Of a stretch of 64,000 bases of DNA, positions 26,122 to 35,039 are shown in pieces; within the stretch, counting starts at the first letter, position 1, and each line of letters starts with the position of its first letter. The notes under the pieces are model-generated. The model saw nothing but the letters and a program-made list of their open reading frames with translations. It made no database searches and was not told the DNA's origin. The DNA is taken from assembly GCA_020853525.1 (NCBI GenBank), contig JADYYS010000006.1, positions 1 to 64,000 of the forward strand, given 5' to 3'. The stretch comes from Ardenticatenales bacterium. Lineage in GTDB: Bacteria > Chloroflexota > Anaerolineae > Epilineales > Epilineaceae. The translations under genes and the position numbers were made by a program.

Positions 26122-28134
26122 GTGAAGACCCCATTTGCAAGCAAGCGGCTTGCCCTAGCACTCGGAATGGCGATGACGGGACTGCTCGTCGCCTGCACGC
26201 CGCCGGGCGACGGCGGCGTGGAGCAGGGCGCGGACAGCGAAGCGCCCGCGGCCATCACCGACACGGAAGCGGCGGACACGACGCCGATGTCGGAGCCCGT
26301 CGCGGCCGACGCCGAGACCGGCATGGATGTGATGGCGTACGACAAGGCGGCGACGAAGGGCGCGGACGGCACGCTCGTCATCGGCCAGGCGCAGGAACCG
26401 GACGTGCTCTACACCCACGGCGCCACGATGCTGGCCTCGACGCACGTCCTCAACTCGCTCTATGACGGCCCGATCGAGGGGCTGTCGTACGACTACCAGG
26501 CCGTGACCGTCAAGGCGCTGCCGAAGATCGAGAACAACGACGGCTCGGCATCGCTGGCGATGGTCAGCGTCGATGCCGGCGGCAAGTACGTCGACGCGAC
26601 GACCCAGGAGGTCACGACGGCCACGGCCACGGTGGCCGACCTCGGCCAGCTGACCGTCCGGTGGACCTTCGTCGACGGGTTGATGTGGCAGGACGGGACG
26701 CCCGTGACGGCCGAGGACTCGGTCTGGAGCAAGACGCTGGCGTGCGACATCGACTCGCCGACGAGCAAGTTCCTGTGCGACCGCACCGTGAGCTACAAGG
26801 CGATCGACGATCACACCGTCGAATGGGTCAGCCTTCCGGGCTACACCCCGCAGGACTACTTCACGAACGTCTACACGCCCCTCCCGCGCCACCAGCCGGG
26901 CGCCGGCGGCAAGGCGATGTCCGAGATGACCGCCAAGGAGATCCTCGAGGACAACGAGTTCAACCGCAAGCCGTGGTCGTACGGTCCGTTCATGATCGAG
27001 GAGTGGTCGGACGGCGACTACATCAAGCTCACGCGGAACCCGAACTACTGGCGCGCAGCCGAGGGCCTGCCGATCCTCGACACCGTCATCCACAAGTTCA
27101 TCAAGGACTCCAACGCGCTCCTCGCGGCGCTGCGCACCGGCGACATCGACGTCGCGACGCAGGACGGTCTCGACATCACGATGTTCGATGACCTCGAGGC
27201 CGCCAACACGGGTGGCGAGGCGACGCCGTACTACGTTCCCGGCACGGTCTGGGAGCACATCGACTTCAACCTGCAGCCGCTGGACGATCGCCCCGCCTTC
27301 GGCGCGTGCAAGGACGTCCGCTTGGCGATCGCCTACGGCACGGACCGCGCGACGATGGCCGACGAGATCCAGAAGGGCAAGACGACGGTCGCGGACACGA
27401 TCATGCCGGCCGAGCACTGGGCCTATCCGCCCGAGGGCATGCTGACGTCGTATCCGTACGACTCGGAGAAGGCGATCGAGATGCTCGAGGCGGCCGGGTT
27501 CACCGATCCGGACGGCGACGGCACGCGAACGGCGGCGCAGGACATCACGTGCTCGGTCGTCACCGGCGTGGACGGGGCGACAACCGACAAGGTCATCAAG
27601 GCCGGCACGCCGCTCGAGCTCAAGCTGAACACGACGAAGGGCAACGTGATGCGCGAAGAGACGACGCTGCTCTTCCAGCAGAACATGACCGATATCGGCG
27701 TCAAGGTCAGCCTGGAGTACCTGCCGGCCGACACCCTCTTCGCCAAGAACGAAGAGGGCCCGCTCACCGGTCGCCGCTACGACCTCGGCGAGTTCGCGTG
27801 GGTGTCCGGTGTCTCGCCGAGCGTCGGACTCTACTGGTGCGACCAGATCCCGTCGCCGGAGAACAACTGGGCCGGCCAGAACAACCCCGGCTACTGCAAT
27901 CCGAACTACGACAAGGTGTCGAAGACGGCCGACAACACCCTCGAACGTGACGAGGCGTTGCCGATGTACCATGAGGCGCAGAAGATCTTCAGCGACGAGC
28001 TGCCGGTCCTGCCGCTGTTCGCCCGGGTGAAGGTAATGGCCACCAAGCCGGAGGTCATGAACTTCATGCCGAACGCCACGGTCAGCAGCGAGACCTGGAA
28101 CATCGAGACCTGGGGCTTCGCAGCCGCACCGTAA
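26122..28134 (+). CDS. ABC transporter substrate-binding lipoprotein, family 5 (second)
   Basis: The product is 670 aa, with a GTG start preceded by CAGGAGGAG. The signal peptide ends in a lipobox, MTGLLVACTPP (Cys about residue 28), followed by an acidic Asp/Glu/Thr-rich tether of about 55 residues. The SBP_bac_5 domain runs from GTLVIGQAQEPDVLYTHGAT, with VRWTFVDGLMWQDGTPVTAED, YGPFMIEEWSDGDYIKLTRNPNYW and DVRLAIAYGTDRATMAD. It is the main binding protein of the importer. The ligand is unknown; peptides are most likely from family habit. Confidence 0.92.
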   Translation: MKTPFASKRLALALGMAMTGLLVACTPPGDGGVEQGADSEAPAAITDTEAADTTPMSEPVAADAETGMDVMAYDKAATKGADGTLVIGQAQEPDVLYTHGATMLASTHVLNSLYDGPIEGLSYDYQAVTVKALPKIENNDGSASLAMVSVDAGGKYVDATTQEVTTATATVADLGQLTVRWTFVDGLMWQDGTPVTAEDSVWSKTLACDIDSPTSKFLCDRTVSYKAIDDHTVEWVSLPGYTPQDYFTNVYTPLPRHQPGAGGKAMSEMTAKEILEDNEFNRKPWSYGPFMIEEWSDGDYIKLTRNPNYWRAAEGLPILDTVIHKFIKDSNALLAALRTGDIDVATQDGLDITMFDDLEAANTGGEATPYYVPGTVWEHIDFNLQPLDDRPAFGACKDVRLAIAYGTDRATMADEIQKGKTTVADTIMPAEHWAYPPEGMLTSYPYDSEKAIEMLEAAGFTDPDGDGTRTAAQDITCSVVTGVDGATTDKVIKAGTPLELKLNTTKGNVMREETTLLFQQNMTDIGVKVSLEYLPADTLFAKNEEGPLTGRRYDLGEFAWVSGVSPSVGLYWCDQIPSPENNWAGQNNPGYCNPNYDKVSKTADNTLERDEALPMYHEAQKIFSDELPVLPLFARVKVMATKPEVMNFMPNATVSSETWNIETWGFAAAP

Positions 28135-28189
28135 CCCTGCTCGGCGGTCGCTCTGACCGCGACCAGGTTCGCTGGATGTAAAGATGAGC

Positions 28190-28229
28190 CACGCTGGGCC
28201 GGCGCCACGCCAGGTGCCGGCCCAGCGTG
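28190..28229 (+). terminator. Strong hairpin between the binding protein and the first permease
   Basis: Perfect 14-bp arms, CACGCTGGGCCGGC and GCCGGCCCAGCGTG, flank a 12-nt loop. No T-run follows. In many importers such a hairpin protects the binding-protein mRNA and reduces expression of the permeases downstream; that role is inferred here. Confidence 0.6.
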
Positions 28230-28289
28230 CTCCCGGCGACCGGACACATTCCGGTGTCTGCCGGGGGTTGCCAAGGGGAAAGGGAACCC

Positions 28290-29360
28290 ATGAGCGCCTA
28301 CCTGATCCGCCGCCTGATCCAAATGGTCATCGTGCTCATCATCTCTTCGATGGCGATCTACACGCTGCTCAACATGGTGCCGGGCGGTCCGTTCGACGGG
28401 CTGATGCAGAATGCTGACGCGAAGACACGTGTGACGCCCGAGCAGATCGAGCGTATGAACGCCATGCTCGGCCTCGACAAGCCGCCGGCCATTCGCTTCA
28501 TCGCCTGGGCCACCGGCGACGATTGGATGGGCGTGCTCGACGAGGCGTGGGCAGGCGACGGGCGCGGCATCATCCGAGGGGACTTCGGGATGTCGTTCAA
28601 AGAGCGCCGACCCGTCCTCGAAATGATGGGGGACCGAATCAAGAAGACGGTCGTCATCACCGGCCTGTCGGCCATCCTGGCGATCGTCATCGCCATCCCG
28701 ATCGGCATCTTCTCGGCGGTGCGCCAGTACTCCAAAGCGGACTACGCCGTGACCTTGTTCACGTTCATCGGCACCGCGATCCCCGGGTTCTGGTTCGCGC
28801 TCATGGCGATCGTGCTCTTCGGCATCAAGTTCCAGGACTGGGGGTTGCCACAGCTGCCCACAAAGGGCTGGGCATCGCTACGCGCTCCTAGACCGGGAAC
28901 ATTGACGCATACCCTCGGGGTCACGCAGGGCTCGTTGGCGGACGTCGCCCTGCACCTGGTGATCCCGGTGGTCGTGCTCGGACTCCTTCAGATGGCCGGT
29001 TGGACCCGCTTCATGCGCTCGAGCATGCTCGAGGTCCTGCAGCAGGACTACGTTCGCACCGCGCGCGCCAAGGGCCTTGGCGAGAGGTTTGTCGTCATCA
29101 AGCACGCCCTTCGCAACGCGCTCATCCCGCTGGTGACCATCGTGACGTTCGAGCTGCCGTTCCTGTTCGGCGGGACGATCCTTTTGGAGCAGATCTTCTC
29201 GATCCCCGGCATGGGCCTCATGTACTTCGAAGGCCTGAGCCAGTTCGATTGGCCGGTCGTCCAAGGCTATCTGCTCATCTCGGCCGTACTGACGGTGATC
29301 GCGACGCTGCTCTCGGACATCTTGTACACCGTGGTCGACCCGCGGATCCGGCTGGGCTAG
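28290..29360 (+). CDS. ABC transporter permease, DppB/OppB type
   Basis: The product is 356 aa, starting at the ATG at 28290 behind AAGGGGAAAGGG. It begins with the family pattern YLIRRLIQMVIVLIISSMAIYTLLNMVPGGPFD. Six membrane segments are apparent, and the ATPase-contact EAA loop reads YVRTARAKGLGERFVVIKHALRNALIPLVT. The product forms the inner-membrane channel with the next permease. Its TAG stop is contributed by the 79-bp repeat at 29357. Confidence 0.94.
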   Translation: MSAYLIRRLIQMVIVLIISSMAIYTLLNMVPGGPFDGLMQNADAKTRVTPEQIERMNAMLGLDKPPAIRFIAWATGDDWMGVLDEAWAGDGRGIIRGDFGMSFKERRPVLEMMGDRIKKTVVITGLSAILAIVIAIPIGIFSAVRQYSKADYAVTLFTFIGTAIPGFWFALMAIVLFGIKFQDWGLPQLPTKGWASLRAPRPGTLTHTLGVTQGSLADVALHLVIPVVVLGLLQMAGWTRFMRSSMLEVLQQDYVRTARAKGLGERFVVIKHALRNALIPLVTIVTFELPFLFGGTILLEQIFSIPGMGLMYFEGLSQFDWPVVQGYLLISAVLTVIATLLSDILYTVVDPRIRLG

Positions 29361-29435
29361 TACCCCGCCACTGTAGAATCTCCGGGTTCCGTACTCTGAT
29401 GGCCACTCCGAGCATGTTCAGTGGCGGGGTACTCG
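29357..29435. repeat. 79-bp inverted-repeat element, copy 3
   Basis: It starts CTAGTACCCCGCCACTG and ends CAGTGGCGGGGTACTCG. It lies between the two permease genes of the importer operon. The TAG stop of the first permease (29358-29360) is inside the left arm, and the ribosome-binding site of the next gene begins about 10 bp after the right end. Confidence 0.9.
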
Positions 29436-29457
29436 TACCCTCTCGAGGAGGATCCTC

Positions 29458-30507
29458 ATGGCCGTTGCAGAGCTGACATTTGGACGCGAGGAACTGGCGG
29501 CAGCGCAGGACGAGTCGCAGTTGTCGGTGGTCTGGCGTCGATTCCGACGCCACAAGCTCGCCGTCGTCGGGCTGTCGATCGCGATGCTGTTGGCGCTGAC
29601 GTGCTTCATCGGGCCGGTCGTTTCCCCGTACGCGGCGAACAAGATCGAAGCCGGCGGCGTCGCCTATCGTGGGCTCAAGAAGCTCAGTCCGGGCACGGCA
29701 GTGACGCTGGAATGGGATCGCGGCGTTCCCGAACGTACGAACGACGACCGCATCGTCGCGTTCTCGACGGGTTGGGTCGGCGCCAAGGATCCGGCCAATG
29801 AGATCGAGCATCGCCTGTACGTCCTCGGCACGGACAACTCAGGGCGCGATACCCTCACGCGGCTCATGCAGGGCGGGCGGGTTTCCCTCTCCCTGGCGCT
29901 GATCGTCGTGCTCATCCAGCAGATCCTTGGGACGATCATCGGCGCGATCAGCGCATACTACGGCGGCTGGGTGGACAGCGTCATCATGCGCGGCGTCGAC
30001 TTCCTGATCACCCTCCCGTCGCTGCCGATCTTCATGGTGTTGCAGGTCATCCTGCGCGACAGGGGGATCCCGGGTGGTTCGATCGGCGTGCTCGCGGTCG
30101 TGTTCATCGCGCTCGGCTGGACGGGTTCGGCGCGCCTGGTGCGGGGGATGGTCCTGTCGCTCAAGAACCAGGAGTTCGCCGAGGCCGCGCGGGCCATGGG
30201 CGCATCGGACCGTCGGATCGTCCTGCGACACCTCATCCCGAACGCGCTCGCCCCGGTCCTCGTCTCGGCGACGCTCGCGATCGGCGGCATCGTCGTCGGC
30301 GAGGCATCCCTTTCCTACCTGGGATTCGGCGTTCAGCCGCCGGACCCGAGCTGGGGCAACATGCTCTCCAACGCCCAGCAGCTGATCCTCGATCAGCCGT
30401 GGGCGGTGTTCTACCCCGGCCTGGCGATCTTCCTCACCAGCCTCAGCTTCAACTTCATGGGCGACGCGCTGCGCGACGCACTCGATCCTCGCGGACAGAT
30501 CCGGTAA
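29458..30507 (+). CDS. ABC transporter permease, DppC/OppC type
   Basis: The product is 349 aa with an ATG behind GAGGAGGATCCTC. The N-terminus carries the OppC_N segment RRFRRHKLAVVGLSIAMLLALTCFIGPVVSPY. The permease core includes LGTDNSGRDTLTRLMQGGRVSLSLAL and the EAA loop QEFAEAARAMGASDRRIVLRHLIPNALAPVLV. The C-terminus LSFNFMGDALRDALDPRGQIR is typical. An insert of about 60 residues between helix 1 and the core forms a larger outer loop. It partners the upstream permease. Confidence 0.94.
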   Translation: MAVAELTFGREELAAAQDESQLSVVWRRFRRHKLAVVGLSIAMLLALTCFIGPVVSPYAANKIEAGGVAYRGLKKLSPGTAVTLEWDRGVPERTNDDRIVAFSTGWVGAKDPANEIEHRLYVLGTDNSGRDTLTRLMQGGRVSLSLALIVVLIQQILGTIIGAISAYYGGWVDSVIMRGVDFLITLPSLPIFMVLQVILRDRGIPGGSIGVLAVVFIALGWTGSARLVRGMVLSLKNQEFAEAARAMGASDRRIVLRHLIPNALAPVLVSATLAIGGIVVGEASLSYLGFGVQPPDPSWGNMLSNAQQLILDQPWAVFYPGLAIFLTSLSFNFMGDALRDALDPRGQIR

Positions 30508-30593
30508 ACTACCCGCCCTGCGGGCAGCGGCCACAGCAACCACATGCCGCGTCTCTGCAACGACCGGTCGCCAGGCAAACTTGAGGTATCACC

Positions 30594-31667
30594 TTGACCA
30601 GCAACGGCACAGCACACGACACCCTGCTCGAGATCCGGGGGCTGAAGACGTACTTCTTCACCGAAGAGGGCGTCGTGCGTGCCGTCGACGGCGTCGACCT
30701 CTCGGTACGCCGCGGTGAGACGCTCGGTGTCGTCGGCGAGTCCGGCTGCGGCAAGAGCGTCACGATGTTCTCGGTCATGCAGCTCGTCGGCCACCCGGGC
30801 CGCGTCGTCGACGGCGAGATCCTGTTCGACGGGCGTGATCTGCTCAAGACGTCCGCCCGTGAGATGCAGGATCTGCGCGGCAACCGGATCTCGATGATCT
30901 TCCAGCAACCACTGTCGAGCCTCAACCCGGTCTTCCGGATCGGCGATCAGGTGGCTGAGGTGTACGAGATCCACCAAGGCCTTTCGCGGGACGACGCACG
31001 GGCGAAGGCCGTCGAGATGCTTCAGATCGTCGGCATTCCGGACGCAGCGCGCAAGGCGAAGGCGTTTCCGCACGAGATCTCCGGCGGCCAGGCGCAGCGC
31101 GTGATGATCGCCATGGCCCTGGCCACCCAGCCGGAGCTGCTCATCGCGGACGAGCCGACGACTGCGCTCGACGTGACGATCCAGGCACAGATCCTCGATC
31201 TCATGCGCGGTCTGCGCGATCGCACGAACGCCGCGATCATCTTCATCACCCACGACCTCGGCGTCGTGGCCGAGATGGCGGAGAACGTGGCCGTTATGTA
31301 CGGCGGGCAGATCGTCGAGTACACGGATGTCGGCACGATCTTCAAGTCGCCCAAGCATCCATACACCGTCGGCCTGCTGGAGTCCATCCCGGTCCTTGGC
31401 GACATCCGCGACCGGCTGGCGGTCATCCCGGGAACCGTGCCGACGCTGATCGACCTTCCGCCCGGCTGCCGCTTTGCCGGGCGCTGCGCCTCGCGCATCG
31501 AGCACAACCTCTCGATCTGCACGGCCGTCGACCCCGACCTCATGCCCGTGGAGGAGGGTCACGTCGTCCGATGCTGGCTGTACCACGATCATCCGCCGAG
31601 CGACCACAAAGCTCCACTCGCCACCGGCCGGTCAACCGATGAGGCCGCGCGGCGCTGGGCGCCATGA
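30594..31667 (+). CDS. ABC transporter ATP-binding protein, DppD/OppD type
   Basis: The product is 357 aa, with a TTG start supported by TTGAGG upstream and by family alignment from LLEIRGLKTYFFTEEGVVRAVDGVDL. Walker A is GESGCGKS, the Q-loop IFQQPLSSLNP, the signature ISGGQAQRV, Walker B LLIADEPTTALD, and the H-loop FITHDLGVV. The C-terminal oligo_HPY extension has PPGCRFAGRCASRIEHNLSIC, a possible iron-sulfur Cys cluster. The product energises the importer together with the next gene product. Confidence 0.95.
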   Translation: MTSNGTAHDTLLEIRGLKTYFFTEEGVVRAVDGVDLSVRRGETLGVVGESGCGKSVTMFSVMQLVGHPGRVVDGEILFDGRDLLKTSAREMQDLRGNRISMIFQQPLSSLNPVFRIGDQVAEVYEIHQGLSRDDARAKAVEMLQIVGIPDAARKAKAFPHEISGGQAQRVMIAMALATQPELLIADEPTTALDVTIQAQILDLMRGLRDRTNAAIIFITHDLGVVAEMAENVAVMYGGQIVEYTDVGTIFKSPKHPYTVGLLESIPVLGDIRDRLAVIPGTVPTLIDLPPGCRFAGRCASRIEHNLSICTAVDPDLMPVEEGHVVRCWLYHDHPPSDHKAPLATGRSTDEAARRWAP

Positions 31668-31739
31668 CCGGCCCCGGACGACGCACGGACGCCTGACCGA
31701 ATGGAACGCGAACCCCCGACCGCAAGCTGGAGCAAGGAC

Positions 31740-32792
31740 ATGGACAACGCCGCACCCGACGCGCAGGTGATCGCGTCGCCGACAATGCACGCCAACGGCG
31801 CCGACCCGTCGATTCTGCAGGTCGAGAACCTGGTCAAGCACTTTCCCGTGCGCAGCGGCGTATTGCAGCGGGTTGCCGCCTGGGTCAAGGCCGTCGACGG
31901 CGTTTCGTTCGACATCCGCGAGGGCGAGACATTCGGCTTGGTCGGTGAGTCGGGCTGCGGCAAGACCACCGTCGGGCGGACGATCCTGCGCCTCGTCGAG
32001 CCGACGGCGGGCAAGGTCATCTTTCGGGGGCAGGACGTCTTCGCGACGAAGCGGCGGGACATGAAGCTCCTCCGCAAGGACATGCAGATCATCTTCCAGG
32101 ATCCGTTCTCGAGCCTCGACCCGCGCATGCCCATCGGCCAGAGCATCGGCGAGGGCCTGCACGTTCACGGGATCAACGGTGCCGCAGCCGACCAACGGGT
32201 GCGGCAGGTGCTCGACGAGGTCGGCCTGCACCCGGAGCACAGTCGACGCTATCCGCATGAGTTCTCGGGCGGCCAGCGGCAGCGCATCGGCATCGCTCGA
32301 GCGCTGGCGCTGCGGCCCAAGCTCATCGTGTGCGACGAGCCCGTTTCGGCCCTCGACGTGTCGATCCAGTCGCAGGTCCTCAACCTGTTGAACGACCTGC
32401 AGAAGGAATACGGTCTCACCTACCTCTTCATCGCCCACAACCTGAGCGTCGTCGAGCACATTTCCAACCGCGTCGGCGTGATGTACCTCGGTCGCATGGT
32501 CGAGCTGACCGATCGACGCGAGTTGTTCGTGAACCCGCTGCACCCGTACACCAAGGCCCTCATCAGCGCCGTTCCCGTGCCCGACCCAACGCTGAAGCGC
32601 GAGCGGATCATTCTGCAGGGCGATGTTCCGAGCCCGCTCAACCCTCCTTCCGGCTGCCGGTTCCACCCGCGCTGCCCGGTCGCGGTCGAGCGCTGCAAGC
32701 GCGTCGAGCCGGCTTGGCGCGATGTCGGTTCGGCCGGCACCGAGCACTGGGTGCAGTGCGATCAGGTCGAGCCCAAGATCGAAGACCAGTAG
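31740..32792 (+). CDS. ABC transporter ATP-binding protein, DppF/OppF type
   Basis: The product is 350 aa. The start at 31740 lies 9 nt after GGAGCAAGG and is preferred to the ATG 13 codons upstream. Walker A is GESGCGKTT, followed by [14 protein letters not shown], the signature [15 protein letters not shown], Walker [13 protein letters not shown] and the H-loop [12 protein letters not shown]. The C-terminal oligo_HPY part is [17 protein letters not shown]. It is the last gene of the importer operon. Confidence 0.95.
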   Translation: MDNAAPDAQVIASPTMHANGADPSILQVENLVKHFPVRSGVLQRVAAWVKAVDGVSFDIREGETFGLVGESGCGKTTVGRTILRLVEPTAGKVIFRGQDVFATKRRDMKLLRKDMQIIFQDPFSSLDPRMPIGQSIGEGLHVHGINGAAADQRVRQVLDEVGLHPEHSRRYPHEFSGGQRQRIGIARALALRPKLIVCDEPVSALDVSIQSQVLNLLNDLQKEYGLTYLFIAHNLSVVEHISNRVGVMYLGRMVELTDRRELFVNPLHPYTKALISAVPVPDPTLKRERIILQGDVPSPLNPPSGCRFHPRCPVAVERCKRVEPAWRDVGSAGTEHWVQCDQVEPKIEDQ

Positions 32793-32884
32793 CCCGCCGC
32801 CAGCCTCGCGCGGCGGCCTGGCTCCCCGGCGGTGATCCGGACACGTGATCGGGACAAAGCTGACGTTTCTCTGACGCGGACTGC

Positions 32885-32913
32885 TTGACGGTGTCGGGGA
32901 ATCGGTGTATTGT
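32885..32913 (+). promoter_or_regulatory. Promoter of the secreted protein gene
   Basis: TTGACG, a 17-bp spacer and TATTGT lie in the 234-bp gap after the importer operon. The leader would be about 105 nt, ending in GAGGAGG before the TTG start. Confidence 0.62.
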
Positions 32914-33026
32914 GGACGGCCCGCAGGGCCGCTGACCGCGCCTCGCACGCTCCCCAGGCGCGGTCGCAACTCGGATGATGCGCCGGAATCCCGCTTACTT
33001 GGCCCTGCCCTGTCGAGGAGGAAAAC

Positions 33027-34034
33027 TTGAAGCGCCTGTTCCCGCTGCTCGCCACCGCCGGGCTGGCTTGTCTCGCCCCGCTGTTCGGTGCTTCCGGTGC
33101 AACCGCTGCACCGCGTCAGATCACGTGCGCGAACCCGCTGCGTGCCATCGCCCCTTCCAGTCAGGACACGTTCGTCGTCACCAACGTGGAAGGCGTCGGC
33201 AAGCAGGGCGAGATGGTCGCCGGATTGCAGACCAACATCGAGCACTTTGCCTTCGTGCAATTTGCGATGCCGCCCTCCGTTCCACCGGATGCGCAGCTGT
33301 GCGAGGTCCAGCTCGAGCTCTTCTGCAACAGGTTCGTGGGCCAGAACACCCCCGCGCGGAAGGTCACCGAGCTTCTGTTCGCCAACGCCAACCGAAGTTG
33401 GGACGAGGACACGCTCAGGTTCGCCGGGATCGTGCCGAAGAAGTCCGCACCGCAATGGACCACGGACCTTGGCGAGTGTGCCGAGGGCGGCGAGTTCAAG
33501 CGCATCATCGCCAAGCCGGACGTCACCACGAATGACGGTCTGCTCGAGAGCGTCCAAGGCTGGCTGGACGGCGAGATCGACAACAACGGGTTGATCATCG
33601 GACCGACGCGGAACGACAACCTGGATGACCATCGCTTCTTCTTCACTACCCGGGACGGACAACTGCCGCCGCCGGCGGGCAATGGGCCAAGGATCTTCAT
33701 CTTCTACGCAGGCGGCGCAACCCCGACGTTCACGCCGTCGGTCTCGCCGACCGCCTCGAACACGCCGACGCCAAGCGTGACGCCGATTCCATCGGACACA
33801 CCGACGCCGACCGAAACGCCGATTCCGTCGGACACGCCGACGCCGACCGACACGCCTGAGCCGAGCGCGACGCCGACCGAAACGCCGGTGGTCTCCCCCA
33901 CGCCGAGCCGCCGCATGGTCTACCTGCCGATCGGCCTCCGCACGGGCACGCTGTACCTGAACGAGGCGCAGGCCGCGCTGATCGCGCCGGATGGCCGGCT
34001 GCGGCGCCTCTGGCATCGGCTTTCGATCCGCTGA
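33027..34034 (+). CDS. Secreted protein with carbohydrate-binding-like domain and Thr-Pro stalk
   Basis: The product is 335 aa. The TTG start at 33027 is fixed by GAGGAGG 6 nt upstream. The signal peptide is [20 protein letters not shown]...ATAA. Residues about 30-215 resemble a DNRLRE-type beta-sandwich ([46 protein letters not shown]). A stalk of about 60 residues follows, made of [12 protein letters not shown]-like Thr-Pro repeats. The C-terminus [10 protein letters not shown] resembles the short YLP segments after Thr-Pro stalks in Chloroflexota exoproteins, and also occurs in the two M1-like proteins here (FLPVLQR, YLPMLQR). The gene has its own promoter and terminator. Confidence 0.78.
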   Translation: MKRLFPLLATAGLACLAPLFGASGATAAPRQITCANPLRAIAPSSQDTFVVTNVEGVGKQGEMVAGLQTNIEHFAFVQFAMPPSVPPDAQLCEVQLELFCNRFVGQNTPARKVTELLFANANRSWDEDTLRFAGIVPKKSAPQWTTDLGECAEGGEFKRIIAKPDVTTNDGLLESVQGWLDGEIDNNGLIIGPTRNDNLDDHRFFFTTRDGQLPPPAGNGPRIFIFYAGGATPTFTPSVSPTASNTPTPSVTPIPSDTPTPTETPIPSDTPTPTDTPEPSATPTETPVVSPTPSRRMVYLPIGLRTGTLYLNEAQAALIAPDGRLRRLWHRLSIR

Positions 34035-34061
34035 CATCGCGATCCGTTGCGACATCCGTTA

Positions 34062-34101
34062 CGAAGGCCCGGTGCTGCAGCACCGGGCCTTCGTTCGTTC
34101 G
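34062..34101 (+). terminator. Intrinsic-type terminator
   Basis: A perfect 32-nt palindrome with CGAAGGCCCGGTGCTG as its left arm is followed by TTCGTTCG. It lies 27 bp after the stop of the secreted protein gene. It is the strongest terminator candidate in the window. Confidence 0.85.
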
Positions 34102-34133
34102 CCCAGCCGGCGCCGGCCGCCTTGTCGGTCGCC

Positions 34134-34161
34134 TTGTCGGTCGTTCGCCTGGTGCTATAAT
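34134..34161 (+). promoter_or_regulatory. Promoter of the scpB operon
   Basis: TTGTCG, a 16-bp spacer and a perfect TATAAT lie 67 bp before the scpB ATG and just after the preceding terminator. It would serve scpB, the pseudouridine synthase, cmk, the DUF1461 protein and the acyltransferase. Confidence 0.58.
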
Positions 34162-34228
34162 GGCGCCCGCGCGTTCCAACACCACAACATCTTGTGGTCA
34201 GCACCGTGCTGGGGGTCCAGCAGTCGTC

Positions 34229-35020
34229 ATGGCCAGCGAACCGATCGAGCGCCGCGCGCGGACCAGCCGGAACGGCTCGGGGCCGGCGTCGGCCCACGGC
34301 ACGAACGACGCCGTCACGCCGACCTTCGTCGAGCCGCAGCGCGGGCTGCCGGTGGATGGTGACGCCGTTCAGCTGGCAGCCGGTGCGCTCGGCGCCAGCA
34401 CGCATACCACCGGGCTTGACTTGGCCGCGCTGATCGAGGCGATCCTCTTCGTCACCGACCGGCCTGTTGCCGTTTCCGAGATGGCAAAGGTGCTCGAAGT
34501 GCCGCGGCCGATGGTCGAGCGCGCGTTGGGCGACTTGTCGACCACGCTGGTGGGGCGCGGCGTGCGACTGCTCCGGCGCAACGGCACTGTCCAGATGGTG
34601 TCCGCCCCAGAGGCGGCCCCCGTGGTACAGCGCATCCTTGGGCTGACGCAGGACGGACGACTTTCCCGCCCGGCGCTCGAGACGCTTTCGATCATCGCCT
34701 ACCGCCAACCTCTCACCCGGCCGGAGATCGAGTCGCTGCGTGGCGTCAGCTCCGAGGGCGTGCTTCGGACGCTGCTTTCTCGCGAGCTGATCGAACCGCT
34801 CGGGAGGCGGGCGACCGTCGGGAACCCGGTCGAGTACGGCACGACACTCCATTTCCTGGCCTATTTCGGGCTGACCTGCGTGTCGGACCTGCCGCCGATC
34901 GAGGCATATGCGGCAGCGGACCGCGAAACCGACGGTGATACCGGCCAGACTACCGGCCAAGCTATCGGCCAGGCGACCGACGATACGAACGGCGATGCGC
35001 CGGTCGACGTCCGCTTGTAG
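34229..35020 (+). CDS. scpB: Segregation and condensation protein B
   Basis: The product is 263 aa and the winged-helix (kite) subunit of the SMC-ScpAB condensin. The core is LAALIEAILFVTDRPVAVSEMAKVLEV, followed by LSRPALETLSIIAYRQPLTRPEIESLRGV and LIEPLGRRATVGNPVEYGTTLHFLAYFGL, all canonical. About 60 extra N-terminal residues and a polar C-terminal tail (a Thr-Gly-Gln repeat) are not conserved. scpA is not adjacent, unlike the usual scpA-scpB pair; it is absent from the window. Confidence 0.94.
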   Translation: MASEPIERRARTSRNGSGPASAHGTNDAVTPTFVEPQRGLPVDGDAVQLAAGALGASTHTTGLDLAALIEAILFVTDRPVAVSEMAKVLEVPRPMVERALGDLSTTLVGRGVRLLRRNGTVQMVSAPEAAPVVQRILGLTQDGRLSRPALETLSIIAYRQPLTRPEIESLRGVSSEGVLRTLLSRELIEPLGRRATVGNPVEYGTTLHFLAYFGLTCVSDLPPIEAYAAADRETDGDTGQTTGQAIGQATDDTNGDAPVDVRL

Positions 35021-35039
35021 CGGCTGAGCAGCCAGCAGC

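Noticed and set aside
26155-27972. 605-aa minus-strand ORF opposite the second binding protein
   Set aside because: It is composed mainly of Arg, Val, Asp and Leu with no recognisable domain. The plus-strand gene has a ribosome-binding site, lipobox and family motifs.
33770-33890. Repetitive stretch considered as a CRISPR-like or tandem repeat array
   Set aside because: The repeats are coding and encode a Thr-Pro stalk; spacing and lengths do not fit CRISPR.
31632-34055. 807-aa minus-strand ORF spanning an ATPase gene and the secreted protein
   Set aside because: It crosses two well-supported genes and an intergenic promoter, and has no domain.
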